Below are positions 51,458-60,109 of a DNA stretch of 64,000 nt, one piece after another. Below the pieces are notes generated by a model. The model saw only the letters and a program-made list of their open reading frames with translations. It did no database searches and had not been told where the DNA came from. The stretch comes from Verrucomicrobiota bacterium (GTDB lineage Bacteria > Verrucomicrobiota > Verrucomicrobiia > Limisphaerales > UBA1319): NCBI GenBank assembly GCA_022709905.1, contig JAKLHY010000043.1, forward strand, positions 1-64,000. The letters run 5' to 3'. Position 1 is the first letter of the stretch, and each line of letters starts with the position of its first letter. A program made the translations under genes and the position numbers.

Positions 51458-52765
51458 CTACTCCTTCGCGGGTTTGGAGGCGCCTTTTTTGGCTTCCTTT
51501 TCTTTTCTGGCTTCAGCCTGCTTGGCCGCCTGAGCGGCGGCGGCTTCGGCAGCCTGCCCGAGGGTCATCGGTTGCACGGGTTGATCCTGGCGAGCTTTCT
51601 GCAGGCCTTCCACGATGATGCGTTCGCCCGCTTTCAGTCCGTCTGCGATCAAGAGGTTGTTGCCGATCTGGGGCCCGACGCTGACGGATCGCTGGCTGGC
51701 CATGTTGTCCGAGCCAACCACCCAAACGAAGTTCTTGCCCTGCAATTCCGTCACCGCCTTCTCCGGCACAATAATGGAATCGGATCGGACGCCCAAGTCC
51801 ACGCGGACCCGTCCGAACATGCCCGGACGCAGCACCTTTCGTGCGACTCCGGCAATTTGAACGTCTGGATTGGGAAACTCGGCTCGCACACGGAACGTGC
51901 CGGTCTTGACATCGACGGCGCGATCGATGAAGACGAAACGCCCTTTGGCGGGATGCTCCGAGCCGTCGCTCAAGATGAGGGTAACGGGCGACTCCATGAC
52001 ACGCTTGCCGGTGCGGCGCGCCTCGGCTTCCGCCGCCAGGTATTGCACCTCGCCCACGTTGCAGTAGAACCAGATTGGATCCAGCGTGGAAAGGGTGGCC
52101 ATCAAGGTGGGCTGGCCCCTGCCGACCAGTTCGCCGATGGACACCTGCTTGGCGCCGATCAAGCCGCTGATCGGGGCCCGAATCTCGCAATAACTCAGGT
52201 CCAGGAGCGCCGAATCGACGCGCGCCTGGGCGGAAACCACGGACGCCTTGCCGACATCCACCGAGGCCAGGGCGTTGTCCAGGTCTTGCTGTGGCACGGC
52301 CCGTTTTTCCGCCAGCGGCCTGAGGCGAGCCACGTCGGCTTCGTACTTCTTCAAGGACGCCTGGGCTTCTCCCAACATGCCTTTGGCGGCCTTCAGGCGC
52401 TCCTGGTAAGGTTTGTCGTCGAGTTTGAACAGGAGGTCCCCCGCATTCACGTTGGTGCCCTCGATGAAGAGCATCTGATCGACAAATCCCTCGACGCGGG
52501 CCCGGATCTCGACGTTTTGCGGTGAATCCAACTGGCCGATGAACTCGGTATGGAGCGGCACATTAGTCGGGGTTATTTCCACTACTACCACGAAGGGCGG
52601 GGGTGGCGCCACCGGTCCGGATTGTTGTTTGCATGATGTGACGAACATCATCGAGGCCGCAATCAGACCTGCCAGCATCGGGGACGGCCTGCCGGCTTGG
52701 AGTAATCGCCGGCTCCATGCGGGGATGGACGGATCAAAAGGGAATTGTTTGAGTAGCGATTTCAT
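51458..52765 (-). CDS. RND efflux periplasmic adaptor (AcrA/MexA-type membrane fusion lipoprotein)
   Basis: The 435-residue product has a lipobox MFVTSC at about 40-45 after a positively charged N-terminus, then the lipoyl half-motifs FIGQLDSPQNVEIRARVEGFV and YCEIRAPISGLIGAKQVSIGELV around a coiled-coil hairpin (about 115-190), and a C-terminal beta barrel. The tail is Lys/Ala/Glu-rich and charged. First gene of the RND operon. A candidate promoter lies about 100 bp upstream. No local TetR/MarR regulator accompanies the operon. Confidence 0.95.
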   Translation of the reverse strand: MKSLLKQFPFDPSIPAWSRRLLQAGRPSPMLAGLIAASMMFVTSCKQQSGPVAPPPPFVVVVEITPTNVPLHTEFIGQLDSPQNVEIRARVEGFVDQMLFIEGTNVNAGDLLFKLDDKPYQERLKAAKGMLGEAQASLKKYEADVARLRPLAEKRAVPQQDLDNALASVDVGKASVVSAQARVDSALLDLSYCEIRAPISGLIGAKQVSIGELVGRGQPTLMATLSTLDPIWFYCNVGEVQYLAAEAEARRTGKRVMESPVTLILSDGSEHPAKGRFVFIDRAVDVKTGTFRVRAEFPNPDVQIAGVARKVLRPGMFGRVRVDLGVRSDSIIVPEKAVTELQGKNFVWVVGSDNMASQRSVSVGPQIGNNLLIADGLKAGERIIVEGLQKARQDQPVQPMTLGQAAEAAAAQAAKQAEARKEKEAKKGASKPAKE

Positions 52766-52867
52766 ATGGACTCAAGGGACAGACGGTGCGTCAGTTTCTC
52801 GACCTCAATCCTATCGTATTCTTGAGGGAACCTCCAGGATTTCCGGGCGGGCCCGTACATTGAGACC

Positions 52868-52895
52868 AGGGTATCATTCACGTGTAAAAGTGCAA
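52868..52895 (-). promoter_or_regulatory. Candidate promoter of the RND efflux operon
   Basis: On the minus strand TTGCAC (-35, 52895-52890) and TACCCT (-10, 52873-52868) are 16 bp apart, about 100 bp ahead of the adaptor ATG. The intervening ACACGTG is a short palindrome that could bind a regulator. Prediction by eye. Confidence 0.3.
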
Positions 52896-53012
52896 CATCA
52901 TGTTCCGGTGATCATTCAAGGGGAGACCGTCGCCACCCAGGACGCTCCCGACGGTTCGAGGGCCGAGGCAGTTTTGAAAGGCGAGGGAAAATTCTCCGCG
53001 CCCACCCGGAAA

Positions 53013-54041
53013 TCATGGTTGTTGTTCCAGTTGGGCCAGCCGTTGCTCTAATTTCTTGAGCGTCTTGCGAAATTCCGGAAGTGATTTGACCAGCGCGTAG
53101 GCTTGGAGCGCCTGCTTTAGCTCGAAAGCGGGTGATCCAAAGATCTTCGTGTCGGGCTCGACATCGTTCGCGACGCCGGACTGGGCTCCAACCGATACCC
53201 GGTCGCCGACCTTGAGATGGCCGGAAACGCCCACTTGCCCCGCCAGCACGCAGTAATTGCCGAGGGTCGTTGAGCCGGCGATGCCCACTTGAGAAACGAT
53301 GAGGCAGCCGACGCCGATCTGCACCCCATGGCCGATGACCGCGCCGTCGCCGATCTTGGTTCCGCGTCCGATCCGGGTATCGTTCAGCGCGCCGCTTTGG
53401 ATGCTGCAATTGGTGCCGATGCCGACATCATCCTCAATCCTGACCCTCCCGAGATGCGGAATTTTGTGATGGACCCCCTTGTGGGTGGCATAGCCGAATC
53501 CATCCTGGCCCACGGAGGAATTGGCATCAATAATCACCCGGTGTCCGATGTGCACGCCGTCATAGACCGCCACGTTGGGGTAGAGGATGCAATCATCGCC
53601 GATCTCAGCCTCCGCGCCGATAAAGACGCCGGGATAGATGACACAGCGGCTTCCGATCCGGACCTTTTCGCTGATGGTCGCAAAATCGTGGATATGCGTT
53701 TGGTCGCCAATCGTGGCCGTTGGATCGACCGAGGCGCGCGGGCTGATGCCGCTCAGTTTGTGCCGCCGATGGCCATGGAGCAACTCGACAACCCGCATGT
53801 AAGCGTAATGCGGGTTTTCGACGATCAGTTGTGTGACGGAGCAGTCCACCGCCGCGCCGACAATGACCGCCGAGGCCTGGGTGCTGGCCAAGAGCTTGGC
53901 ATAGCGGCGATTGGCCAGAAAAGAAATCTGGCCTTTGCCGGCTTGCGCCAGGCCGGCGACCGATGAAATTCGCGCTCCCGCATCGCCCACAATCCGCCCC
54001 CCCACGTGCCGGGCCAACTCCTCAAGACTTCGTTCGCTCAT
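53013..54041 (-). CDS. lpxD: UDP-3-O-acylglucosamine N-acyltransferase
   Basis: LpxD adds the N-linked acyl chain in lipid A synthesis. The 342-residue product has the uridine-binding N-terminal domain (KGQISFLANRRYAKLL, VIVGAAVD, NPHYAYMRVVELL) and a long left-handed beta helix of hexapeptide repeats (TIGDQTHIHDFATI, IGDDCILYPNVAVYDG, IDANSSVGQDGFGYA) with catalytic His likely in GVHHKIPHLG. A C-terminal helix (FRKTLKKLEQRLAQLEQQ) is present. ATG 54041 starts MSERSLEEL. It is separated from the FixJ-like gene by about 150 bp containing a hairpin. Implies an LPS-bearing outer membrane. Confidence 0.95.
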   Translation of the reverse strand: MSERSLEELARHVGGRIVGDAGARISSVAGLAQAGKGQISFLANRRYAKLLASTQASAVIVGAAVDCSVTQLIVENPHYAYMRVVELLHGHRRHKLSGISPRASVDPTATIGDQTHIHDFATISEKVRIGSRCVIYPGVFIGAEAEIGDDCILYPNVAVYDGVHIGHRVIIDANSSVGQDGFGYATHKGVHHKIPHLGRVRIEDDVGIGTNCSIQSGALNDTRIGRGTKIGDGAVIGHGVQIGVGCLIVSQVGIAGSTTLGNYCVLAGQVGVSGHLKVGDRVSVGAQSGVANDVEPDTKIFGSPAFELKQALQAYALVKSLPEFRKTLKKLEQRLAQLEQQP

Positions 54042-54196
54042 AGATTCGCCATTTGCGCCTCGCCAGCCAACTCGATTGCCACTGGCAAAACCTGAAGTAT
54101 CTTTTGAACAGATCTTTAAGACGCGCTGTGTAACGTGCGCGAAACGATGAACCAATCCCCCGCGTGGTGTCAATCATCCATGAGGATCCCTGACTT

Positions 54197-54242
54197 AGGG
54201 TCCGTGCAAAAATAACTTCCGATTTATTTTTGCACGGACCCT
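54197..54242. repeat. 46-bp hairpin: minimal copy of the 6.3-kb inverted-repeat element
   Basis: Two 19-bp arms (AGGGTCCGTGCAAAAATAA at 54197-54215 and its exact complement at 54224-54242) flank an 8-base loop. Both arms equal the terminal repeats of the element at 6256-6530, as if the whole interior had been deleted. One arm lies within the 3' end of the response regulator gene and supplies its last codons and stop. Confidence 0.85.
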
Positions 54243-54883
54243 TGCTTCCCCAGACTCAGTCGTTCGGCGACCCGCACGAGGTCCGCGAGCGAGGCGACGC
54301 CCATTTTCCGCATGATGTGGGCGCGGTGGAGCTTGATGTTTTGCTGGCCGGTGCCAAGATCGGCGGCGATCTGTTTGTTCAGCTTTCCGGCGACGACGTG
54401 CCGCATGACCTCGAGCTCGCGCGGGGTGAGCTTGGCAAGCCGGGCCGACCAGGCTTCGGTTTCCACGATCCTCAGACGCCGGCTTTCGGCTGTTTCCAGG
54501 GCGGCGCGCACAGCCTGGACCAAGGTCGAGGCCTCGACGGGTTTGGTGAGAAAATCGGTCGCTCCGGCCTTGATCGCCCGCACGCTCATGGGAATGTCTC
54601 CATGGCCGGTCAGGAAGATGATGGAGATGAGGAGGCCTTGGTGGATCAGACGCTGCTGGAGTTCGAGGCCATCGATTTCCGGCATCGCCACGTCCAACAC
54701 AAGACACGACGTTCCGACCGGATGGCATCCCTCGAGGAAGGCGCGCACCGAGGTAAATCCACGGACATCAAACTGCTTGCTTCGCAGCAAGCGGGTGAGC
54801 GCCTTGACCATATCAGGATCGTCGTCGACGATATAGACCGTCGCGGGGTGCGAGGCGTGCGGGGTATCGTTTTTCGCAAACAC
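54224..54883 (-). CDS. FixJ/NarL-type response regulator
   Basis: The 219-residue product has a receiver with IVDDDPD, D64 in CLVLDVAMPE, Thr in FLTGHGDIPMSVRAIKAGATDF and Lys in LTKPVEA, then a LuxR-type helix-turn-helix (LTPRELEVMRHVVAGKLNKQIAADLG). It starts at GTG 54883 with GGGGGGAG upstream, overlapping the kinase stop (TAGTG). The last five residues GSVQK and the TAA stop come from the inserted repeat arm, so the original C-terminus was altered. Likely controlled by the adjacent kinase and acts as a DNA-binding regulator. Confidence 0.93.
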   Translation of the reverse strand: MFAKNDTPHASHPATVYIVDDDPDMVKALTRLLRSKQFDVRGFTSVRAFLEGCHPVGTSCLVLDVAMPEIDGLELQQRLIHQGLLISIIFLTGHGDIPMSVRAIKAGATDFLTKPVEASTLVQAVRAALETAESRRLRIVETEAWSARLAKLTPRELEVMRHVVAGKLNKQIAADLGTGQQNIKLHRAHIMRKMGVASLADLVRVAERLSLGKQGSVQK

Positions 54884-57633
54884 TACAGTCGCTCCCCCCT
54901 TTTCTCGTCTGCGATGGGCAACTCGAACCAGAACACGGCGCCGCGTTCGGGATGCGGTTCCGCCCACAAGCGGCCGGAGTGGGCGTTCACAATGGACCTG
55001 CAGATGGTCAGGCCCATGCCCAAGCCGTGAGGTTTGGTGGTGTAGAAGGGTTCGAAGAGGCGCTCCACGCTTTGGGGCAGTCCGCAGCCTTCATCCCATA
55101 CGGAGGCGCGGACCCGATCTTGGTGGAGCATCGTCTGGAGATGAAGCCGGCGTGTCCCGGGGGGATTGCCGGCCATCGCATCTGCTCCATTGAGAATGAG
55201 GTTGAGCACGAGTTGCTGGAGTTGCACGCGATCGCCGGCGACCGGCGGCAAATCGGGGGCCAATGTGCAGGCCACAGTGATGCCGCGCCCAATCAGGTCG
55301 GCCTTGATAAGGCGCAGGACTTCTTCGATGATCTGGTTGAGCGGGACCGGTTGGAGGGACATGTGGCCGCGCTTAAGCATGGAACGGAGCCGATCGATGA
55401 CCTCGCCCGCTCGGCGATCCGCGGTCACGATATCGGAGAGGATGGCCTGCACCTCGGAAATATCGGGGGGGGCCTGGAGGAGGAGTTCCTGGGCGGCTTG
55501 GGCATTGCTTAAGATAATGCCCAGCGGTTGGTTGAGCTCGTGCGCCAGCGAGCCCGACAGAACGCTGAGACTATTCACGCGTGTCAGGTGGGTCAGGTTG
55601 CCGCGGAGTTCCTGGGCTTCCAACTCCGCCCGCCGTTGTTCGGTAATGTCGATGGAGACGCCCAACACCCGTTCCGATTTGTCGGCGGAAGTGGAATGGA
55701 GACGTCCTCGCGATCCGATCCATCGGATCCGGCCATCGCTTAGCCGGACGCGGTATTCCACCTTGATCGGCTCGCGTGCCTGCACGCAGCGCTCGAGGCT
55801 GATCTGGACAAGACTCCAATCGTCCGGATGCACCGCGCGTTGGAGGCGTTTCATGCTGATGAATTCATCCGGGGCAAACTCAAAGAGGCGCCGAGCCTTA
55901 TCGGTGGCCCAGAAGGCCTGGGTGCGGCAATCCAATTCCCAAAGCCCCGCCTCGGCGGAATCAGCCGCCAGGTTAAGACGGGCCTCACTTTCTCTCAGGG
56001 ATTGATCGGCCATCTGGCGGGCGAGCGCGTTGGCAAAGATTTGGGCGACCAGTTGAAGCGGTTTCATGATTGCGTCTGGCCATGAACGTTCCACCCGAGT
56101 GGTGTTGAAGCCCAACGCGCCAATCACCTGTCCGCCTCCGGCTGACAGTGGGAATGTCAAATTCGACTTGATGCCGAAATAATGCCACAGGTCGCGATCA
56201 CGGGCCGCTTCCGGAGGCAGTGATTCCATGGAGGAAACCGCAACGATCTTTCCGTCGAGCAACTGTTTCAGACACCAGGGAAAGGTGTCTCTGGAGTCAA
56301 ACCGCTCGGGAGTTGGGGGACCTCCCTGAGGACGATAAAGATGGGACAACCGCAGATAGGGTGGTGTATCTGCCGACCATTGCCAGAGGGCGGACAAATC
56401 CAGCCCGAGGCATTCGCAGACCTTGCGCTGGGCGTCCTCGATCTCACGATCCACTTCGCTGGGGGGAAGATTGATGAACTTCGACGACAGGTCCGCCACC
56501 AGCGTGGCCACAGCTTCTCCCTGGCGACGTTTGGCCCGGTTGACCAGCAGGCTGATGATGAGAGCTGTCTGCAGGCAGCAGAACAGCAGAACCGCCAGAG
56601 TCTTTCGCCAGTGTAGCTCCCAGAAGGTCGGTTGGCGAAATTCCACCTTGCTTCCAGGGGGCAGGTTCGCCTCGCTAATCCCCCAGCGCTGGAGCTCCCT
56701 CCAATCGAACCGGGGAATGGCAGGGACCTGGGTGGGGATTTGGATGGTACTGGGGCGTTCTCCCCCAAGGATGCGCACGGCAGCTTTCGCCGTGTTCCGG
56801 CTGATGTCCTCGATGGCCATCAGAGGGCCGCCCACGATTCCCCGCCCCAGCTGGGTATCATGGAGACCAAAAAGCGGGGCCTTTGAGACAGCGTGGAGCT
56901 GGCTTAAAACACGTTCCTCGATGTATGGAACTCCCTCGGCATCCACGGCCAGAAGCGCGTAAAAGACCGCGGAACGCGGGGGGAGCGTGGCGCAGCGCTG
57001 GAGCATTTTCGCAAAAGAGAGGTCGTTCAACCAAATAAAGTCGACTTGGTTGGTCAACGGAGAAAACGCGGTCCGGAGTTCACCAAGCCAGAAACGTTCC
57101 AAGGGAGAATTCCCGATGACCACCGCAATATGGGCGGTTTGAGGCAGCAGTTGGAGAATAGTCTCGACGATCTTGACGGGCTGATTTCCAACCGCCACGA
57201 CGGCGTCATTTGTCCCGAGGGCGAATCGCTGGATGAGGCGCTGGTCGGTGCCGGCAATCAGCATCGGCGTGTTGGGGAAGAGTCGTTGACGATGACGCTG
57301 TGAGAACTGGGTGGCTGGCCCGCCAATCGGGATGACCAGATCAAGCCGGTGTTCAGAAAAGAGAGCGAGGAGAAAGTCGATCAAGGGGCCTTCCTGCACC
57401 GTGTCGCCAAAGCGCGCCGAATCGAGGGTGACGTCAATGACATCTACCGGTTCCGGGGACTGGCTGACCAGCGTCGTGCGGAGACTGCCTGAAAGCACAT
57501 TGAACGGCGCGAAATCACGGTCGAACGAATGCAGCAGGAGCACCCGCCGCGGCTCGGCGCCCTCGAGATGAGGAGGGGACAAGGCTAGGATCAAGAAAAC
57601 CGCATAGAATGGGATTAGGCGTAAACCCATCAT
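54883..57633 (-). CDS. Sensor histidine kinase with ABC-type substrate-binding-like sensor, GAF and PAS domains
   Basis: The 916-residue product has a signal peptide (1-26), a periplasmic ABC substrate-binding-like domain (about 27-340, RRVLLLHSFDRDFAPFN and LVIPIGGPAT), a membrane helix (about 350-372), a GAF-like domain (about 385-560), a PAS domain (565-690), HisKA with H about 699 in AHELNQPLGIILSNAQAA, and HATPase with GLGMGLTICRS. The HisKA/HATPase part is of the FixL/TodS-like type. It probably detects a small molecule outside and phosphorylates the overlapping FixJ-like regulator. Ligand unknown. Confidence 0.93.
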   Translation of the reverse strand: MMGLRLIPFYAVFLILALSPPHLEGAEPRRVLLLHSFDRDFAPFNVLSGSLRTTLVSQSPEPVDVIDVTLDSARFGDTVQEGPLIDFLLALFSEHRLDLVIPIGGPATQFSQRHRQRLFPNTPMLIAGTDQRLIQRFALGTNDAVVAVGNQPVKIVETILQLLPQTAHIAVVIGNSPLERFWLGELRTAFSPLTNQVDFIWLNDLSFAKMLQRCATLPPRSAVFYALLAVDAEGVPYIEERVLSQLHAVSKAPLFGLHDTQLGRGIVGGPLMAIEDISRNTAKAAVRILGGERPSTIQIPTQVPAIPRFDWRELQRWGISEANLPPGSKVEFRQPTFWELHWRKTLAVLLFCCLQTALIISLLVNRAKRRQGEAVATLVADLSSKFINLPPSEVDREIEDAQRKVCECLGLDLSALWQWSADTPPYLRLSHLYRPQGGPPTPERFDSRDTFPWCLKQLLDGKIVAVSSMESLPPEAARDRDLWHYFGIKSNLTFPLSAGGGQVIGALGFNTTRVERSWPDAIMKPLQLVAQIFANALARQMADQSLRESEARLNLAADSAEAGLWELDCRTQAFWATDKARRLFEFAPDEFISMKRLQRAVHPDDWSLVQISLERCVQAREPIKVEYRVRLSDGRIRWIGSRGRLHSTSADKSERVLGVSIDITEQRRAELEAQELRGNLTHLTRVNSLSVLSGSLAHELNQPLGIILSNAQAAQELLLQAPPDISEVQAILSDIVTADRRAGEVIDRLRSMLKRGHMSLQPVPLNQIIEEVLRLIKADLIGRGITVACTLAPDLPPVAGDRVQLQQLVLNLILNGADAMAGNPPGTRRLHLQTMLHQDRVRASVWDEGCGLPQSVERLFEPFYTTKPHGLGMGLTICRSIVNAHSGRLWAEPHPERGAVFWFELPIADEKRGERL

Positions 57634-57903
57634 ACCTGAGATGCCATCTGCCTCATGCAGCGAAACTAACGCAGGCAGACGACCGGAACAAGCTTGAAGG
57701 AGAAGGTTACGGAATTTTCACCGGGATTTTTTTTGAACAGACCCTGAGGGTCGACTCGCCCCAAGGCAACGGCGTGGTGCCGCTAAACCGTCGAGAGCCG
57801 CAGGCTCATGAAGTCCCCCCCCCTCACTGGGTTGGAATGGTCAACACTGGAGACGATTTGCTGGCGCCAGCTTCGAGGAAGTTGAACATGATCGTCACCA
57901 CGC

Positions 57904-59808
57904 TCAGAGTGGTTTTGGAGGCAAGGTCGTTCCGCTCAGATCTTCAAGGTGCTCATGCAGGATCCGACGCACCTCCTCGATGGTGGTCGGATGGTTCAGA
58001 CAGGCATGCTTGCAGCGCACGATCAACTCCGAGTTGACCTCATCCACATGAGCGCTCTGGTAGGCGACTACCCCGTCCCGGGCCTTCCGGTAATCCCCCC
58101 TGCCTAGCACGGGGATGATCGAATGGGCCTTGACTGAGGATGGGACGGGGATCTCGGCCATGGTCAGCAAAATGGGATTTCTGGGAGACATGCCATCCAG
58201 GCTCGTCGGCATCCGGCCATGGAAGAAACGCCCGGTTTCGGCTCCTGAGCTAAGCCGCAGCATGTCGGTCCCCCGGGATACCAGTGCGCCCGGAAACGAA
58301 ATCAACCGCTGCGCCAGACGGCGCGCGAATCCGCCGGCCAGGTAGCTGCCGCGGTGTGGCGTGGCAATGAATACAACGCGTTTGACGAACGGCAAGGGCT
58401 CCGGGAACAGCAGGAGGCGAAAGTCGGCGCGCTCTGCCTCGGTGAGGTCCAAATCCTCGATCCGGTTCGTGTTATACTGACGCCAAATCCGATCGCCGGC
58501 ATCCAAGATCGTTCCTTTGGCCAGCAGACCTCCCTGGCTGTGGCCAATGATGACCATGTGGCGCAAGGCCGCATTCGTGCCCTGCGGATCGAGCCGCCGG
58601 ATCTCCGCGGTCAAAGCCGAGCGCAAATCGGCCATGGAATACAGAAGTGGATTGCCGCTCCCATAATTGTAGCTCCACATTTGATATCTCTGGCGCAAAA
58701 CGGGGTCCGCAGCCAGGGAGTTCGCCATTTTCGCCCAGGTCACCGGGCTGGAAAAGGTGCCGTGAACGAACACGACCGGGATCTTGTCCGGTTTGAACGA
58801 TTGATTCGGGATTAACTGACTGTGACTGTGCCTGGCTGGCGCTAGAAACTGAAGCTTGCCGAGGCTCCAAATCCGGGTCTGATTCAACGTGTAAGCCCGA
58901 AAGGTGGTGAGATCGATCTCCAACGGCACTTGGGCTTTCCCAACGGTAATGGCGCCGTTGTCAGACTCGAAATGCAGTTCCAGCAAGCCAATCGCGTTGC
59001 CCGAGTCGAGTTCAGCGAGGGAGGCGGGTCCGCGCAGGACCAACGTTGCGGGGGCACACAAATGAATTCCCAGGACCGGATCCAATCGGCCGACACACAA
59101 CAGCGGCGTGCCAATGCCGGGAGATCGGTTGTGCAGACTCATGCCGCGCACACGGTATTGGTCTGCCAGTAGGATTTGGTCGAACTCCTCCAGCGAGGAT
59201 GGCGCGTTCATGCTGCTTTGTCGCACATCCAATTCACCTGCCGGCAGCCGGCGCCGGCCGTATTCCAGTTGAACGATGCCGTTGGTGTCCTTTCCTTTTC
59301 TGAATGCCAGGCCGAGGCCGTAATTGTAAAGATCGCACGCTTGACGGGTGCGTCGATCAAACGCAGTGGGGGGCGCCTCCTTTCCATCCCCAAACAGAAA
59401 CAGCCAGGCGTAAACAGCGGCGCCGAGGTAGTAATCGCGCGCATCCCGGGGATCCCAGGCCTTCACGCTTCGGCCTATTCGAACGCCGGCGACATAACTC
59501 ATCTCCGCCAGGGCAAAAAGGAGCTCGCGATCGCCGGTGTCCAAGGCGATCTGATGAAGCTGGCGGACGGCCTCGTCTGGTTGGCGATCGGCGACGTGTT
59601 CGAGGTTGAAGCGATGCAGGATGGCGACGGTGTTCAAACTGGGTCTGCCAGTGCTGAGCGCGTTGGCATCGACGTCTGCGTAGGCCTGCCGAACTGTGAC
59701 GCGTTCAGTCCCGATCGGCGCAACGCAGCCGGCCAGCAGAATGGCCAGCGGCATCAAACCCATCAAGGCCATACTCGCCAAAGTCTGGCATTTAAACACC
59801 CACAACAT
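57904..59808 (-). CDS. Lipoprotein alpha/beta hydrolase
   Basis: The 634-residue product starts MLWVFKCQTLASMAL with lipobox LLAGC. A large N-terminal part (about 35-330) has no recognised domain and begins with a helical-repeat-like stretch (DEAVRQLHQIALDTGDRELLFALAEMSY). The hydrolase domain follows with IPVVFVHGTFSSPVTW (oxyanion loop) and MVIIGHSQGGLLAKG with nucleophile Ser about 425, and FIATPHRGSYLAGG. A probable catalytic His is in VDEVNSELIVRCKHACLN or nearby. Substrate unknown, perhaps a lipid or ester. It is transcribed away from the HDOD gene. Confidence 0.85.
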   Translation of the reverse strand: MLWVFKCQTLASMALMGLMPLAILLAGCVAPIGTERVTVRQAYADVDANALSTGRPSLNTVAILHRFNLEHVADRQPDEAVRQLHQIALDTGDRELLFALAEMSYVAGVRIGRSVKAWDPRDARDYYLGAAVYAWLFLFGDGKEAPPTAFDRRTRQACDLYNYGLGLAFRKGKDTNGIVQLEYGRRRLPAGELDVRQSSMNAPSSLEEFDQILLADQYRVRGMSLHNRSPGIGTPLLCVGRLDPVLGIHLCAPATLVLRGPASLAELDSGNAIGLLELHFESDNGAITVGKAQVPLEIDLTTFRAYTLNQTRIWSLGKLQFLAPARHSHSQLIPNQSFKPDKIPVVFVHGTFSSPVTWAKMANSLAADPVLRQRYQMWSYNYGSGNPLLYSMADLRSALTAEIRRLDPQGTNAALRHMVIIGHSQGGLLAKGTILDAGDRIWRQYNTNRIEDLDLTEAERADFRLLLFPEPLPFVKRVVFIATPHRGSYLAGGFARRLAQRLISFPGALVSRGTDMLRLSSGAETGRFFHGRMPTSLDGMSPRNPILLTMAEIPVPSSVKAHSIIPVLGRGDYRKARDGVVAYQSAHVDEVNSELIVRCKHACLNHPTTIEEVRRILHEHLEDLSGTTLPPKPL

Positions 59809-60109
59809 AATGTTCACCCCGTCTTGGCCAGAAGCCGCATCATCAAGCGCCGCAGCTCCAGAACGCCGAAGCAGGGGATCCAGCCCTGCTGGAGCTTGAA
59901 AGCCTCGGGTCTTTTCGGAGGGCTTCTGACGCCGCGGATCCTTGCGATACAAATACCAGCACACTGCGGTATTTACGAGAGGATTTGCGCGGTCCCTGAA
60001 CAGACCCTTCTATGCGGTTTTGGGCGTGGACCGCCTGGCGGCTGCCGGATTGTCCGCATATTTATTTTCCAGCAGCGCGAGGAGATGCTATTTTTCTCAG
60101 ATAGCGGTT
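59809..60109. other. Divergent intergenic region between the hydrolase and HDOD genes
   Basis: About 300 bp must hold promoters for both genes. An AT-rich stretch (about 60055-60070, CATATTTATTTTCC) lies 40-55 bp before the HDOD start and could be a -10 region. No clear -35 and no inverted repeat longer than 6 bp noticed. Confidence 0.4.

Noticed and set aside
57727..57752. Palindrome GACCCTGAGGGTC beside a T run as terminator
   Set aside because: The T run precedes the stem on the plus strand and reads as an A run after it on the minus strand, so it fits neither direction.
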